This document shows, in pieces, positions 38,729 through 47,475 of a DNA stretch of 64,000 bases. Origin of the DNA: JACRCT01 sp049841135 (GTDB lineage Bacteria > Myxococcota > Myxococcia > Myxococcales > UBA5297). The translations under genes were made by a program, and so were the position numbers. The DNA lies in contig JASGHK010000004.1 of NCBI GenBank assembly GCA_049841135.1, positions 3,100,001-3,164,000 of the forward strand, read 5' to 3'. The first letter of the stretch is position 1; each line of letters begins with the position of its first letter. The notes under the pieces are model-generated. The model did no database searches and was not told the origin of the DNA. It saw only the letters and a program-made list of their open reading frames with translations.

Positions 38729-39126
38729 CGCTGGTCCTCCTCGAGGCTGCCCACGGTCTCCCGCGGCTCGACCGACGCGGTGGCCTGCACCTTCTTCCTT
38801 CCCGCGAGGTACAGCGCCGCCGCCGCGGCCGCGAGCACCGCACCGACGATCAGCGCCGCCGCCCACCCCGGCATCGCGGTCGCCAGCGCGAACACGGCGC
38901 AGAAGCAGAGCACCAGGAAGGCGGCCTGCCCGACGACCGCGGCGCCGCCGATGAGCGAGCCGCCCTTGGCATAGCCCTTCGCCTCGTCCCGCAGCTCGAG
39001 CTTGGCCAGCCGCACCTCCTGGCGAATCAGCCGCTGGCTCTGGTCGATCAGCTCGCGGAAGAGATCTCCCGTCGGCAGCTCCTCGATGCGGTGACGGCCC
39101 TGCGACTCGTCTCCACGGAGTTCCAT
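38674..39126 (-). CDS. phage-holin-X-family (PF07332-like) membrane protein
   Basis: 150 residues. The N-terminal amphipathic region (LFRELIDQSQRLIRQEVRLAKLEL) plus two TM helices (AAFLVLCFCAVFALATAMPG; AAALIVGAVLAAAAAALYLAG) match the actinobacterial-type holin-X superfamily, which in chromosomal DUF3618 clusters is a stress membrane protein rather than a phage holin. It precedes and overlaps the DUF3618-like gene. Confidence 0.82.
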   Translation of the reverse strand: MELRGDESQGRHRIEELPTGDLFRELIDQSQRLIRQEVRLAKLELRDEAKGYAKGGSLIGGAAVVGQAAFLVLCFCAVFALATAMPGWAAALIVGAVLAAAAAALYLAGRKKVQATASVEPRETVGSLEEDQRWAREMMRRARSQRHASA

Positions 39127-39143
39127 CGCGCCCTCCTGCTCAC

Positions 39144-39533
39144 TCACGGCTTGAGCAGCCGCGAACCCAGGAACCCGAGCGCGAAGCAGGCAGCCAGGAC
39201 GCTTCCCGGACGCTTTCGGAACTGCTCCCCCGCGACCGCAGCCAGGTCCTGGCTGCTGCTCTCGCGCAGCTGCCGCGAGAACTGACGCAGCCGCCCGGCC
39301 ACCTGGTCGGTCACCTTGCGCTGGCTGGACAGGCCGCGTCGCTCCAGGCTGTCCCCCGTCTCGCCGAGGGTGAACGCGAAGTTCTCGAGGGCCGAGGCGA
39401 GCGCTCCCTTGCGCCGGTCCGCCTGGCGAAAGGCCTGCTCGCGCGCCAGGCCGCCGTAGCGGCGCACCTGTTCCTTGCCCCGCTGCGCGACGCCGGAGCT
39501 CGCGTCCATCGCCTGGGCCGGGACGCTGGACAT
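39144..39533 (-). CDS. small helical protein with C-terminal TM (ElaB/YqjD-like layout)
   Basis: 130 residues from the ATG at 39533 (MSSVPAQAMDASS). Long amphipathic helices (FAFTLGETGDSLERRGLSSQ; GRLRQFSRQLRESSSQ) end in a short C-terminal hydrophobic anchor (VLAACFALGFLGSRLLKP), a layout like ElaB/YqjD or DUF883. A good start also exists at 39603 in another frame (MDERPSDADVPSFRG) and could join here through one indel. It is first gene of the holin-X/DUF3618 cluster. Confidence 0.65.
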   Translation of the reverse strand: MSSVPAQAMDASSGVAQRGKEQVRRYGGLAREQAFRQADRRKGALASALENFAFTLGETGDSLERRGLSSQRKVTDQVAGRLRQFSRQLRESSSQDLAAVAGEQFRKRPGSVLAACFALGFLGSRLLKP

Positions 39534-39798
39534 CGAGGCCTCGACTCCCTTGGCGCCTCCCGCGGAAGCTCGGAACGTCCGCGTCGCTCGGTCTCTCGTC
39601 CATGAGTCCCCCTCGCCGCGGAGTGGCGGCCATCCCGCGAAACGTAAGCGAGCCTCGGGGGCGGGGCATTCGCGGCGAGCAGCATCCATCCCCACGACAT
39701 CGCGTGACGCGGGCAGGCCACCCGAGCGACCAGAATCCATGCCGACTCGGCGACACGCGTGGTTGAGGTCCGGGCTGCTCTAGGCGAGAGTGCCGGCC

Positions 39799-40206
39799 AT
39801 GCGAACGCTCGCACTGTACGCGTGGGTCCTGACCGGCCTTCTTGCAAGCTGCAGCTATGAGTGCAACGCCTCCAACTGCGCCGACGGGTGCTGCGGAGCG
39901 AATGGCGTCTGCTATGTGGGCGGCGGAGACCCCTACTGCGGATTGAAGGGCGCCGCGTGCCAGGACTGCGGCGCGCAGGGCCTCCTCTGCAACAGCGCCG
40001 GCACCTGCGAGAAGCGGTGTGACCGCAACGCCAGCTGCTCGGATGAGGAGGACTGCTGCCCATTGTTCACGTGCTTTCAGCAGAAGTGTGTGTATTGCCT
40101 GGATGTCGGCAGTATCTGCGAGCACGGTCCGAACTGCTGTGGCTACAACGGCACCCCGACTGGCCGGCAATGTCGCCCCAGTGGCATCAACGCCATCTGC
40201 AAGTAA
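39799..40206 (+). CDS. Cys-rich small lipoprotein
   Basis: 135 residues with lipobox LLASCS and then about 25 cysteines in short spacings (CNASNCADGCCGANGVC; CDRNASCSDEEDCCPLFTC; CEHGPNCCGYNG). The pattern is like disulfide-knotted secreted proteins (EGF/knottin-like) seen in large myxobacterial-type proteomes. No catalytic motif. The stop is 3 nt before the next gene, so they are probably co-transcribed. Confidence 0.75.
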   Translation: MRTLALYAWVLTGLLASCSYECNASNCADGCCGANGVCYVGGGDPYCGLKGAACQDCGAQGLLCNSAGTCEKRCDRNASCSDEEDCCPLFTCFQQKCVYCLDVGSICEHGPNCCGYNGTPTGRQCRPSGINAICK

Positions 40207-40209
40207 GCC

Positions 40210-41253
40210 ATGCGCCTACTCCTTCTCCTCCTGACACCCTTCATGTCGGCTCCAGCCCTAGCCGCAGACTGGACCGCGTCGTTCCCAGCCCCAGCGCTCG
40301 TCAGCCACCTCGACGTCGACCCGAGCGCGGTCCTCGTCGCCGCCGTCGGGGCAGACTCGCGCGAAGCGGCAAAGGCCGTCCAAGCTTCCCTCCAGGCCTC
40401 GGGCAAGGTTCGGCTGGCGATGGACGACTCCGCCCTCGGCGACCTCGCCGGGTTGAGCGACCCACAAGTCGTCGAAAAGTGCCGCGGCTTGCCGGTCGAC
40501 CGGGTCCTCGTCGTCCGCGTCTTTCCGCGCGACGGCGGGCCGAGCAATGCGGTGGTCTCGATCTACGACATCGCCGGAACGCGCAAGGCAGGCTTCGCGA
40601 CCGAGGCCGGCTCGCCGCTGCCGGCGAAAGCACCCGAGGCGCCACCGTCCGCTCCGGCGCCCGCCGCGTTGCAGCCACCTCCGCCGCCTGCCACGCCCGC
40701 GGAACCGAGTGCGCGCGAACTGTACGAGCAGAAGTACATCGGCTTCGCGGACATCCAGATCGTCGAAATCACTTCCGGGAAGGTGACCTCGAAGTGGATC
40801 GAGCCGTATCAGGGCAAGTTCCGCCAGCCGCTGGAAGGCATCCGTTTCTACGAGGTCGTCGGGCGCAACGACCTTGTCGCGGCCTACCAGAAGCGCAGCA
40901 ACATCCGCCTCGGCGTCGGGCTCGGCGGCCTTGGCCTCGTTCTCGGCGGCGGCGGACTCATCGCATGGGGCTTCACCGGGACCTGCTCCAAGATCAACGT
41001 GGCGAGCAACCAGTGCCTCGCGCACGACATGCGGCCGGTCATCGCTGGCGGCGTCATCGGAGGAGTCGGTCTCCTCGCGGCGGCTGCAACCGCGCTCATC
41101 TCGCCGCACCCGATCGACGGGCCCACAGCACGGCAGGTCGCCGACACCTACAACAAGAACCTGCGCAAGGAGCTGGGACTGCCGGAGGCGCGACGGGAGA
41201 CTGCCGCGCCTCCGACTGCGCTCGCCGCTGCGGAGCTGGGCATCGACTTCTAG
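40210..41253 (+). CDS. exported protein with Pro-rich linker and two TM helices
   Basis: 347 residues. The signal peptide cleaves near APALAADW. An N-terminal alpha/beta domain (VDPSAVLVAAVGADSREAAKAVQASL...RVLVVRVFPRDG) is followed by a Pro/Ala linker and a domain with EQKYIGFADIQIVEITSGKV. Two TM segments (LGVGLGGLGLVLGGGGLIAWGF; VIAGGVIGGVGLLAAAATALI) lie near the C-terminus. The domain order resembles myxobacterial periplasmic proteins of unknown role. It follows the Cys-rich lipoprotein by 3 nt. Confidence 0.72.
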   Translation: MRLLLLLLTPFMSAPALAADWTASFPAPALVSHLDVDPSAVLVAAVGADSREAAKAVQASLQASGKVRLAMDDSALGDLAGLSDPQVVEKCRGLPVDRVLVVRVFPRDGGPSNAVVSIYDIAGTRKAGFATEAGSPLPAKAPEAPPSAPAPAALQPPPPPATPAEPSARELYEQKYIGFADIQIVEITSGKVTSKWIEPYQGKFRQPLEGIRFYEVVGRNDLVAAYQKRSNIRLGVGLGGLGLVLGGGGLIAWGFTGTCSKINVASNQCLAHDMRPVIAGGVIGGVGLLAAAATALISPHPIDGPTARQVADTYNKNLRKELGLPEARRETAAPPTALAAAELGIDF

Positions 41254-41262
41254 GTTCGCGGA

Positions 41263-43185
41263 CTACCAGATGTAGTCCTTGGCGAATTCGCGCTTGTCCT
41301 TGCCGAACAGCACGTGGAAGACGCGCAGCTTCTTGAGCGTGTCGGGCGAGAACTGGCCGATGGGCAGGTAGACGATCTTCTTGCCGAAGCGGCCGGCCCA
41401 GGCCTTCAGCTCCTGCCGCGGCGGCTTCTTGGCGACGTAGACCACCACCTTCTGCTCGCAGTAGTCGACGCCGGCCATCAACAGCCGCTCCGCCCGCGTG
41501 CGCGCGCCCTCGAACAGCTCGTCGGTCCAGACGTCGCTCATGCGGCCCGGCGGGTACGAGAGCAGGAAGCCGCCGTACTCGGCGCGGCAGATGCCGGGCC
41601 CGACGACCTGCTGCATCGGGTGGGTGGCGTAGAGGGCCATGTCGCCCTCCTCCTCCATCTCGCCGAGCCAGGTCATCTCCCAGGGGTAGCGGTCGCGGTC
41701 CTCGTCGAAGACGATCACCACGCTGCCGACGCCGCCCAGCCCCTTGCGCAGCTCCTGGACGTAGAGCTTGCCCTCGTGCCAGTTGCGCAGCGTCTCGCGC
41801 ATGTCGATGCCGTCGAGCAAGGAGGTCGCGAACGGCTCGACGCGCTTGTTCTCCTCGCTGAGCACGCCGCGCGCCTTCTTCTGCACGTAGGTCGAGAAGC
41901 GCTCCAGCGCCAGGTCCTCGGGCGGGTAGCTGCAGTGGGAGAACGGCTGGTCGAAGCCCTCGAGCCACTCGCCCAGGTCGCCCAACTTGCGGCGGTTGCC
42001 GAGCGCGCGCAGCCGGCGGGTGACCTGCCGGGGCCGGAAACGGATCCGCTCGCTCGTCTTGCGCAGGTCCTCGAGCGAGACGTGCTCGGTGGGGATCTCC
42101 GCTTCGGCCTTCTGCCACGGCCAGGTCGTGGCCTCCTGGAAGAGCTCGTAGGCGAAGTTGTCGTCGACGCAGGCACGCGCCCCCACCACGACCTGGTAGA
42201 GCGCCGGCTGCAGCCGCCCGTGCTGGAAGGACCAGTTGCGCAGGAACTTGAGATAGGTGCGCAGGTGGTAGGGGCGCAGCTCCTCGCCGGTCGTCTTCTC
42301 GTAGCGGCGGCCGGAGTCGCGGAAGAGGTCGAGCAGCACCTTCTGCCGGTCGACGGGCAACTCGGGCTGCTTCGGCTCCTCCGGGGACTTCTCCTTCTTC
42401 TCCGCCTTCTTCGGCGCGCGGTCGAAGAGGTTGATGACCCGGACCGCCTCCGGCTCGCCGGTCTCGCGCTTGACCCTGTGCCCCAGCGCCGCGGCGCGCG
42501 CCCGCTCGTAGGAGGCCCCGAGGTAGGCCCAGGTGCCCAGGACCTCGCGGCAGCTCTCGGGGTGCAGGTTGAAGACGGTGGTGTTGGCCCGCTGGGAGCG
42601 GTCGAGCGGGTCGGCGTCGCTCTTGCCGACGAGGTCGGCGATGCGCTGCGCATGGGCCATGCCGCAGACGAAGAGGACGGGGCCGTCGACGTTGCCGGAG
42701 ATCTGCGTCAGCCGCGCGGCCATCGCCGACTCACGCCTCGCATCGAGCTCCTCGCAGCGCGCGGCGAAGCCGCTCTTCTGAAAGGCCTCGAAGTAGGCGC
42801 GGTGCCCGATGCGCAGGAGCGCGTAGGCGTCGGGGAGCGTCTCGAAGTGGTCGGGGTAGTCGTCGAGATCGAGGTCGACGCAGTGGACCGGGCGCTTGTG
42901 CTCGATGCCCAGCCGCAGGGCCTCGACCAGAGGCTCGGCGGCCTCGACCAGGAAGTAGACGGCCTCGCCGGAGGCGTTGCGATAGCGCACGCCGGAGACC
43001 TGCGGCAGCCGGCGCACCGCCTGGACCAGCTCCCGCTGGAGCGCCCGCGGGTACTCGACAGCGACGGCCCTGGGCTGGAGACGCTGGAACGCCTCGACCA
43101 CGAGCTGGGCGAACTCCAGCCGCTCGTGCAGCACGGGCAGCACGTGGACGTTGCCGGCGACTAGCGTGTGGGCTTCAAAGCGCAT
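41263..43185 (-). CDS. TraB/ChaN-like N-terminal domain fused to a large unknown C-terminal domain
   Basis: 640 residues. Residues 1-195 resemble the TraB/PrgY/EreA-like fold: VAGNVHVLPVLHE at the start, LQPRAVAVEYPRALQREL, and VLFVCGMAHAQRIADLV at the end. Residues ~285-640 are not assigned to a family; features include FAYELFQEATTWPWQ, VVIVFDEDRDRYPWEMTW and YGGFLLSYPPGRMSDVW. An acidic/Lys linker (APKKAEKKEKSPEEPK) separates the halves. It starts 7 nt after a MoxR-type ATPase gene, so the two are probably partners, with this protein in the place usually held by a VWA protein. Confidence 0.72.
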   Translation of the reverse strand: MRFEAHTLVAGNVHVLPVLHERLEFAQLVVEAFQRLQPRAVAVEYPRALQRELVQAVRRLPQVSGVRYRNASGEAVYFLVEAAEPLVEALRLGIEHKRPVHCVDLDLDDYPDHFETLPDAYALLRIGHRAYFEAFQKSGFAARCEELDARRESAMAARLTQISGNVDGPVLFVCGMAHAQRIADLVGKSDADPLDRSQRANTTVFNLHPESCREVLGTWAYLGASYERARAAALGHRVKRETGEPEAVRVINLFDRAPKKAEKKEKSPEEPKQPELPVDRQKVLLDLFRDSGRRYEKTTGEELRPYHLRTYLKFLRNWSFQHGRLQPALYQVVVGARACVDDNFAYELFQEATTWPWQKAEAEIPTEHVSLEDLRKTSERIRFRPRQVTRRLRALGNRRKLGDLGEWLEGFDQPFSHCSYPPEDLALERFSTYVQKKARGVLSEENKRVEPFATSLLDGIDMRETLRNWHEGKLYVQELRKGLGGVGSVVIVFDEDRDRYPWEMTWLGEMEEEGDMALYATHPMQQVVGPGICRAEYGGFLLSYPPGRMSDVWTDELFEGARTRAERLLMAGVDYCEQKVVVYVAKKPPRQELKAWAGRFGKKIVYLPIGQFSPDTLKKLRVFHVLFGKDKREFAKDYIW

Positions 43186-43192
43186 TGCTCGC

Positions 43193-44041
43193 TCACAGCC
43201 GCCCCAAGTCCTTGAGGAAGCGCAGCGCGTCCTCGCCCAGGGTCATCTTCACCGCGTTCTTGATCGCCGCGTCCTGGGTGCGCTCCGTCTTGCCGGCGCG
43301 CACCGTCTTGGCCGCGTAGCGGGCGATGTTCACCCCGTCGCGCACGGTGTAGGCCGCCTCGGCGTCGTGGGCGTTCTGCAGGAAGCCGACGACGTACTCG
43401 AGCACCTGCTCCTCCACGAACGGCAGGTTCTCCTTGAGGATGGCCAGCTCGTCCTCGGCGTCGGGGAAGTCCAGGAAGATTTGCGGCATCAGCCGGGAGT
43501 GGATGTACTCGGGGATCTCGAAGGTCGACGCGTCGTCGTTCATGGTGGCGCAGATGCGGAAGTCCTTGTGCGCCTTGACCTTCACGCCGGCGACGATGGA
43601 CTCGACGTACCGCCTGTTGTCGAGCAGGGGCGCGAGCGAGGCCCAGCTCTTCTCGCTCATGCGGTTGCCCTCGTCGAGGATGCACACGCCGCCGCGGATC
43701 ATCGCGGTGACGAGCGGGCTCGCGGTGTACTCGATGCCGCCGGTGGCGCCGACGACCGGGGTGACGAGCAGGTCCTCGGGCCGGGTGTCCATGGTGGCCT
43801 GGAAGATGTATGCGTCGCGGCCGAGCTTCTTGGCGGCGGCGTAGGCCAGCGTCGTCTTGCCCACGCCCGGCTTGCCGATGACGCGCGGGTTGAGCGGCAG
43901 GTCGCGCTCCTCGAGCACGAACCAGGCCGCCAGCAGCTGGTCCATCACCTCGTCCTGGCCGACCCAGCGGATGTCCAGCACGTCCGGGTGCGACAGGCGC
44001 AGGTTCACGCCGTCCACGTTCACGCTGTCAATGGCTGCCAT
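43193..44041 (-). CDS. MoxR-family AAA+ ATPase
   Basis: 282 residues. Walker A is GKPGVGKTT (56-64) and Walker B is GGVCILDEGNRM, with the sensor region FRICATMNDD and RLMPQIFLDFPD. MoxR ATPases usually act as chaperones that activate a VWA-domain partner; here the next gene encodes the TraB-like/unknown fusion, 7 nt downstream. The ATG at 44041 follows GAGGCGAGAG. A CCGGC palindrome separates it from the upstream transglutaminase gene. Confidence 0.9.
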   Translation of the reverse strand: MAAIDSVNVDGVNLRLSHPDVLDIRWVGQDEVMDQLLAAWFVLEERDLPLNPRVIGKPGVGKTTLAYAAAKKLGRDAYIFQATMDTRPEDLLVTPVVGATGGIEYTASPLVTAMIRGGVCILDEGNRMSEKSWASLAPLLDNRRYVESIVAGVKVKAHKDFRICATMNDDASTFEIPEYIHSRLMPQIFLDFPDAEDELAILKENLPFVEEQVLEYVVGFLQNAHDAEAAYTVRDGVNIARYAAKTVRAGKTERTQDAAIKNAVKMTLGEDALRFLKDLGRL

Positions 44042-44057
44042 GCTCTCGCCTCGGATC

Positions 44058-44074
44058 GCCGGCCTCGTGCCGGC
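44058..44074. repeat. CCGGC-type palindrome (dispersed family, copy 3)
   Basis: GCCGGC (44058-44063), a 5-nt loop and GCCGGC (44069-44074), then CCCCTAC; mirror orientation of the copy at 3310. A degenerate second palindrome (ACGCCGGCCACCGGCCGGC) follows within 25 nt. Confidence 0.5.
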
Positions 44075-44102
44075 CCCTACGAAACGCCGGCCACCGGCCG
44101 GC

Positions 44103-45341
44103 TCAACGCGCTTCCACGAAGACCTTGGCGGTCCTCACCAGCTCGACCAGCTTCTCGGCCGCCTTCTCGTCCACCTTCTCGCCCGCCGCGAAGAGGATGC
44201 GCGCGGAGCTGGCTGGCGCCGCGCCTTCGGTCGGGTCCACGTCGTACCACGCCCCGCGAATCTGGACCTGCACCCACTCGTGGGGCCAGAAGAAGCCGTT
44301 GCCCGCCACCAGGCCCAGCGCACGCCGCGCCGGCACCTTGCGCGAGCGGGCCAGCGCCAGGAACGACTCGGTGTGCGCCACGCACGCGCCGCGCCCTTCG
44401 TGCAGCACCCGCTGCGGCAGCCGCTCGTGGGGGCCGGGCCGCTTGTCCGGGATGGCGTCGTAGACGATCTCGGCGATTTCCCGGGCGGCCATCCACGACG
44501 CCTCGTCGAGGACCGGAGCCGGGACCCGAACCCAGTCCACGCGCACGCCGTCGGGCTGGCGCGCGACAGCCTGGTTGCCCGCCGCGGGAAGGTCCAGCGG
44601 CTTGCCGGCCTTGAGGGTGACGCGCACCGCGTCCGACTCCTCGAGGCCCCGCAGCCCGTCCCCGACGATGCCGCCCGCCATCAGGTCCGGGGGATCGAAG
44701 GAGGTCGGCGGCTGCTCGGTGCGGACGAAGGACGCATGCTGCTCGGTCAGGTCGAGCCGCTCGAGCCGATTCCCTACGAGCCTGGCGACGAAGGGCTGGC
44801 CCAGAAGAGTGCCCCTCGCCTGCTCGCCGCTGCGGACTCCGCAGACCTGTCCGACCTCGCCGTTCGTCTCGTCGAGTGCGCCGACGCAGCGCTTCTCCTT
44901 GCCCAGCTTCGCGAAGGCGAGCGAGGCCGGCAGCGCCTGCTTCGCCTCGCCGGGGATCAAGGACTGGCCCTTGGCGATGGTCAGCCGGAGGAGGCCCTCG
45001 CGGGTCGTGCCGGTGACCGTGCGCACCAGCGCCGCGCCCTCGCGCGCCTCGGCGGCGACGTGCTCGACCACCTGCTGCGGGGAGAGCTGGAGCCGCGCCT
45101 GCGAGTGGTTGCGGACGATGGCGGTCAGGCGCTTGACGTACGTCTGGCTCTCGTACTCGAACTCGAAGCCGCCGCCCGCCCGCTCGCGGAGCGTGAGCCG
45201 CACCGTCCCCACCGGCGTCCCGGCGATGGACATCACGTAGAGGTCGTCGGCGACGGGCGGGAGGACCGCGGTGCCACCCGCGTCCGGGTCAGCCAGCATC
45301 ACGAGCAGAGTCAGCGACAGAGGCAGGCAGGTCAGGCTCAC
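44103..45341 (-). CDS. transglutaminase-like exported protein
   Basis: 412 residues from the GTG at 45341, with a signal peptide (SLTCLPLSLTLLVMLADPDAGG). The C-terminal transglutaminase-like core has Cys in GRGACVAHTESFLALAR, His in FFWPHEWVQVQ and Asp in WYDVDPTEG, the Cys-His-Asp triad. The N-terminal half is a beta-rich domain (VMSIAGTPVGTVRLTLRERAGGGFEFEY) as in DUF3108-like exported proteins. It is a likely periplasmic peptidase or cross-linking enzyme. It lies 61 nt upstream of the MoxR gene in the same direction. Confidence 0.86.
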   Translation of the reverse strand: MSLTCLPLSLTLLVMLADPDAGGTAVLPPVADDLYVMSIAGTPVGTVRLTLRERAGGGFEFEYESQTYVKRLTAIVRNHSQARLQLSPQQVVEHVAAEAREGAALVRTVTGTTREGLLRLTIAKGQSLIPGEAKQALPASLAFAKLGKEKRCVGALDETNGEVGQVCGVRSGEQARGTLLGQPFVARLVGNRLERLDLTEQHASFVRTEQPPTSFDPPDLMAGGIVGDGLRGLEESDAVRVTLKAGKPLDLPAAGNQAVARQPDGVRVDWVRVPAPVLDEASWMAAREIAEIVYDAIPDKRPGPHERLPQRVLHEGRGACVAHTESFLALARSRKVPARRALGLVAGNGFFWPHEWVQVQIRGAWYDVDPTEGAAPASSARILFAAGEKVDEKAAEKLVELVRTAKVFVEAR

Positions 45342-45375
45342 GGGCGGATTGTGCCACGGGGCGCGCACAGTAAAA

Positions 45376-45402
45376 GGCCCGAGACCTCGAAGGTCTCGGG
45401 CC
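45376..45402 (-). terminator. intrinsic terminator of thioredoxin gene
   Basis: Perfect 12-bp stem (45376-45387/45391-45402, 3-nt loop). On the minus strand it is followed by TTTTA, 33 bp after the thioredoxin stop. It is the clearest rho-independent terminator in the window. Confidence 0.88.
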
Positions 45403-45435
45403 CATCCGTCCCACACTCCCCGCTTTAAGACTCGG

Positions 45436-45852
45436 TCAGGCTTGCGCCACCGGCTGCGAAGTGGCGGGCTTGGCGCCGGCCACCTTGGCCTTCTGCTCTT
45501 CGATCTCCTTGCGGACCTCGTCCATGTCCAGGCCGCGGACCTGCTTGATGAGGTCCTCGAGGACCGGTTGCGGCAGCATGCCCGGCTGCGCGAAGAGCAG
45601 CACACGGTCCCGGAAGACCATCAGCGTCGGGATGGACTGAATCTCGAACTCGGCGGCGAGCGCCTGCTCCGCCTCGGTGTTGACCTTGCCGAAGGTGATG
45701 TCCGGGTTGGCGGCGGCGACGCGGTCGTAGATGGGGCCGAACGCGCGGCACGGTCCGCACCAGGGGGCCCACCAGTCGATGAGCACGATGCCGTCCTTGT
45801 CGACGATGGACTTGAAGTTGTTGACGGTGATGTCGGTGGTCGCGGTTCCCAT
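45436..45852 (-). CDS. thioredoxin with charged C-terminal extension
   Basis: 138 residues. The active site WCGPC (C32, C35) lies in IDWWAPWCGPCRAFGP, with cis-Pro in IQSIPTLMVF. It is about 30 residues longer than E. coli TrxA; the extension (LDMDEVRKEIEEQKAKVAGAK) is helical and Ala/Lys-rich. It reduces protein disulfides in the cytoplasm. It is a monocistronic unit with its own terminator. Confidence 0.93.
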   Translation of the reverse strand: MGTATTDITVNNFKSIVDKDGIVLIDWWAPWCGPCRAFGPIYDRVAAANPDITFGKVNTEAEQALAAEFEIQSIPTLMVFRDRVLLFAQPGMLPQPVLEDLIKQVRGLDMDEVRKEIEEQKAKVAGAKPATSQPVAQA

Positions 45853-46065
45853 GGCTTTCTCCTTATCCCGTGGGGCCCCGTTCTCGTTCGCCCCGATTTG
45901 GTCTGTCTGAGCCGGACGCCTCGGATTGGATTCGGCGGCTCCGCGCTCGCCCCTCGTTCGGCCTTCGGATGCGCGACCGCGGCAGGGGTTCTCGCCAACC
46001 CGTGGAAAGGAGGGACGAAACCAAAGCCGCAGGCGTGCATCGCGGGCGGCCGGCGTCCCCCTCGC

Positions 46066-46909
46066 TCAGATCACGGGCAGGCTCGCGTCGCCGCCGCCGC
46101 CAAACGCTTGCTCGACGGCGCCGACGTCCTCCGCGGACAGCTGCAGCGTGCCGGCCCGCGCGTTCTCCAGCGCATGTCCCACGCTCGCCGCCTTGGGGAT
46201 CGTGAAGGTCCCCGGCAGTCTCGTCAGGAAGGCGAGCGCGACGGCTCGCGGGGACACCCCCAGCCGCCCGCCGATGGAAGCCAACCGTTGCCCACCCGCG
46301 CTCCGGGGCGAAGGGAAGTCGCCCGAGCCGAAGGGGCTGTAGCCCACCAGCGCGATCCCGTTCGACTGGCAGAGCGGCAGCAGGGCGCGCTCGGAGTACC
46401 GGTGGTCGAGGTTGTAGAGGACCTGGTTGCACGCGATCCGCCCTGTCCCCGCGAGCCGCAGCGCCTCCTCGAGCTTCCGACGCGTCGAAGTTGCTCACAC
46501 CCCACAGCCGCGTCTTTCCCTGCTCGACCAGCTTCTCGAACGCCGCGATCGTCCGCTCGAGCGGATGCTCGCTCGGCCAGTGCAGCAGGAAGAGATCGAG
46601 GTGGTCGGTGCGCAGGCGCTTCAGGCTCCGCTCGCAGGCCTCGAGGGTTCCCTCGTAGGTCGCGTTCGACGGCAGGACCTTGCTGGCCAGGAAGACCTCG
46701 GCCCTGCGCCCTGCGATCGCCTCACCGACCAGCTCTTCGGCTCGGCCGCTGCCGTACATCTCGGCGGTGTCGAGGTGAGTCATCCCCGCGTCGATCCCAC
46801 GGCGCAGCGCCGCCACGGCCTCCGCTCGGCTGTCCCGCTCCAGGTTCCAGGTGCCCTGGCCGATGACCGAGACCTCGATGCCGCTTTTGCCGAACGTGCG
46901 CTTGAGCAT
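46066..46909 (-). CDS. aldo/keto reductase (frameshifted at ~46474)
   Basis: About 280 residues. NADPH-dependent AKR barrel with Asp/Tyr in HLDTAEMYGSGRAEE, Lys in FLASKVLPSN and His in LFLLHWPSEHP; VGYSPFGSGDF and FTIPKAASVGHALEN form the coenzyme-binding end. The frame breaks at 46471-46477, where minus-strand GAAGCTC replaces GAGCTC; removing one A restores VSNFDASELEEALRLAGTGR. The ATG at 46909 follows AGAGGG. Substrate unknown. It is an independent unit upstream of thioredoxin. Confidence 0.87.
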
Positions 46910-47256
46910 GCCGACCCTCTTCTTCGCTGCGCTCTCCGGAGATCTTGCACACCGAGCACTGCCAGACGACTGGTAACGGCCCCTCGAAGCTTTGAGGACT
47001 GCGTCGAATCCCCGGCGTCTCCTGCGGGCCGCACCCGAGCCAGCGCTCGCGCACCGGCAAATCGACCTGGTTTGATTTCGCCCTTTGGCGAGTGAGTCAA
47101 CCGCTGGGATTCCCAGCGAAAAGGCGCCTCTCCCTGAGAGACCGAGCTTCGAGAACCTGAGCAAGCTCGAGTGCCGCCAGGCAATCCCCCAACTGGTCTG
47201 CCGTATGCAACCCAGCGCTGAGACATCGCAGTGCGACAGGGCCGAATGAGGATCCG
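46910..47256. other. 347-bp intergenic region, no gene seen
   Basis: Holds the ribosome site of the minus-strand aldo/keto reductase and a perfect 7-bp hairpin CGCTGGG-ATT-CCCAGCG (47102-47118), followed by AAAAGG on the plus strand. No conserved reading frame, tRNA or obvious riboswitch was recognised. It could hold the two divergent promoters or a small RNA. Confidence 0.45.
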
Positions 47257-47421
47257 ATGGAGACGAAGGGCGGCAGGCTCGAAGAGGTCTCGGAGGTCAC
47301 CTTTCACCCTGACGGGACCAGGACGGTCGCCTTTTCCGATGGCACGAAGGTGACGCTCAAGGCGAGCTATCCGGGTCACGCCTCTCCGCCGTCCATTCGC
47401 CCGGAGGCCGAGCAGCCCTGA
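47257..47421 (+). CDS. small ORF, 54 residues, unknown
   Basis: ATG at 47257 with GAGGA 5 nt upstream; the product begins METKGGRLEEVSEVTF and contains DGTRTVAFSDGTKVTLKASY, which reads like a two-strand beta hairpin repeat (HPDGTRTVAF / SDGTKVTLKA). Third-position GC is lower than in neighbouring genes. The good leader and coherent strand pattern favour a real small protein, but there is no homology evidence. Confidence 0.45.
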   Translation: METKGGRLEEVSEVTFHPDGTRTVAFSDGTKVTLKASYPGHASPPSIRPEAEQP

Positions 47422-47475
47422 CGGCCCCTGATTGGCGCACGGGAGATCGTGCCGCATTCGGATAGGCTGGCCGGC

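Noticed and set aside
38674..39126. phage holin as evidence of a prophage
   Set aside because: Holin-X proteins next to DUF3618 are chromosomal stress-type membrane proteins; no phage structural, lysis or integrase genes are nearby.
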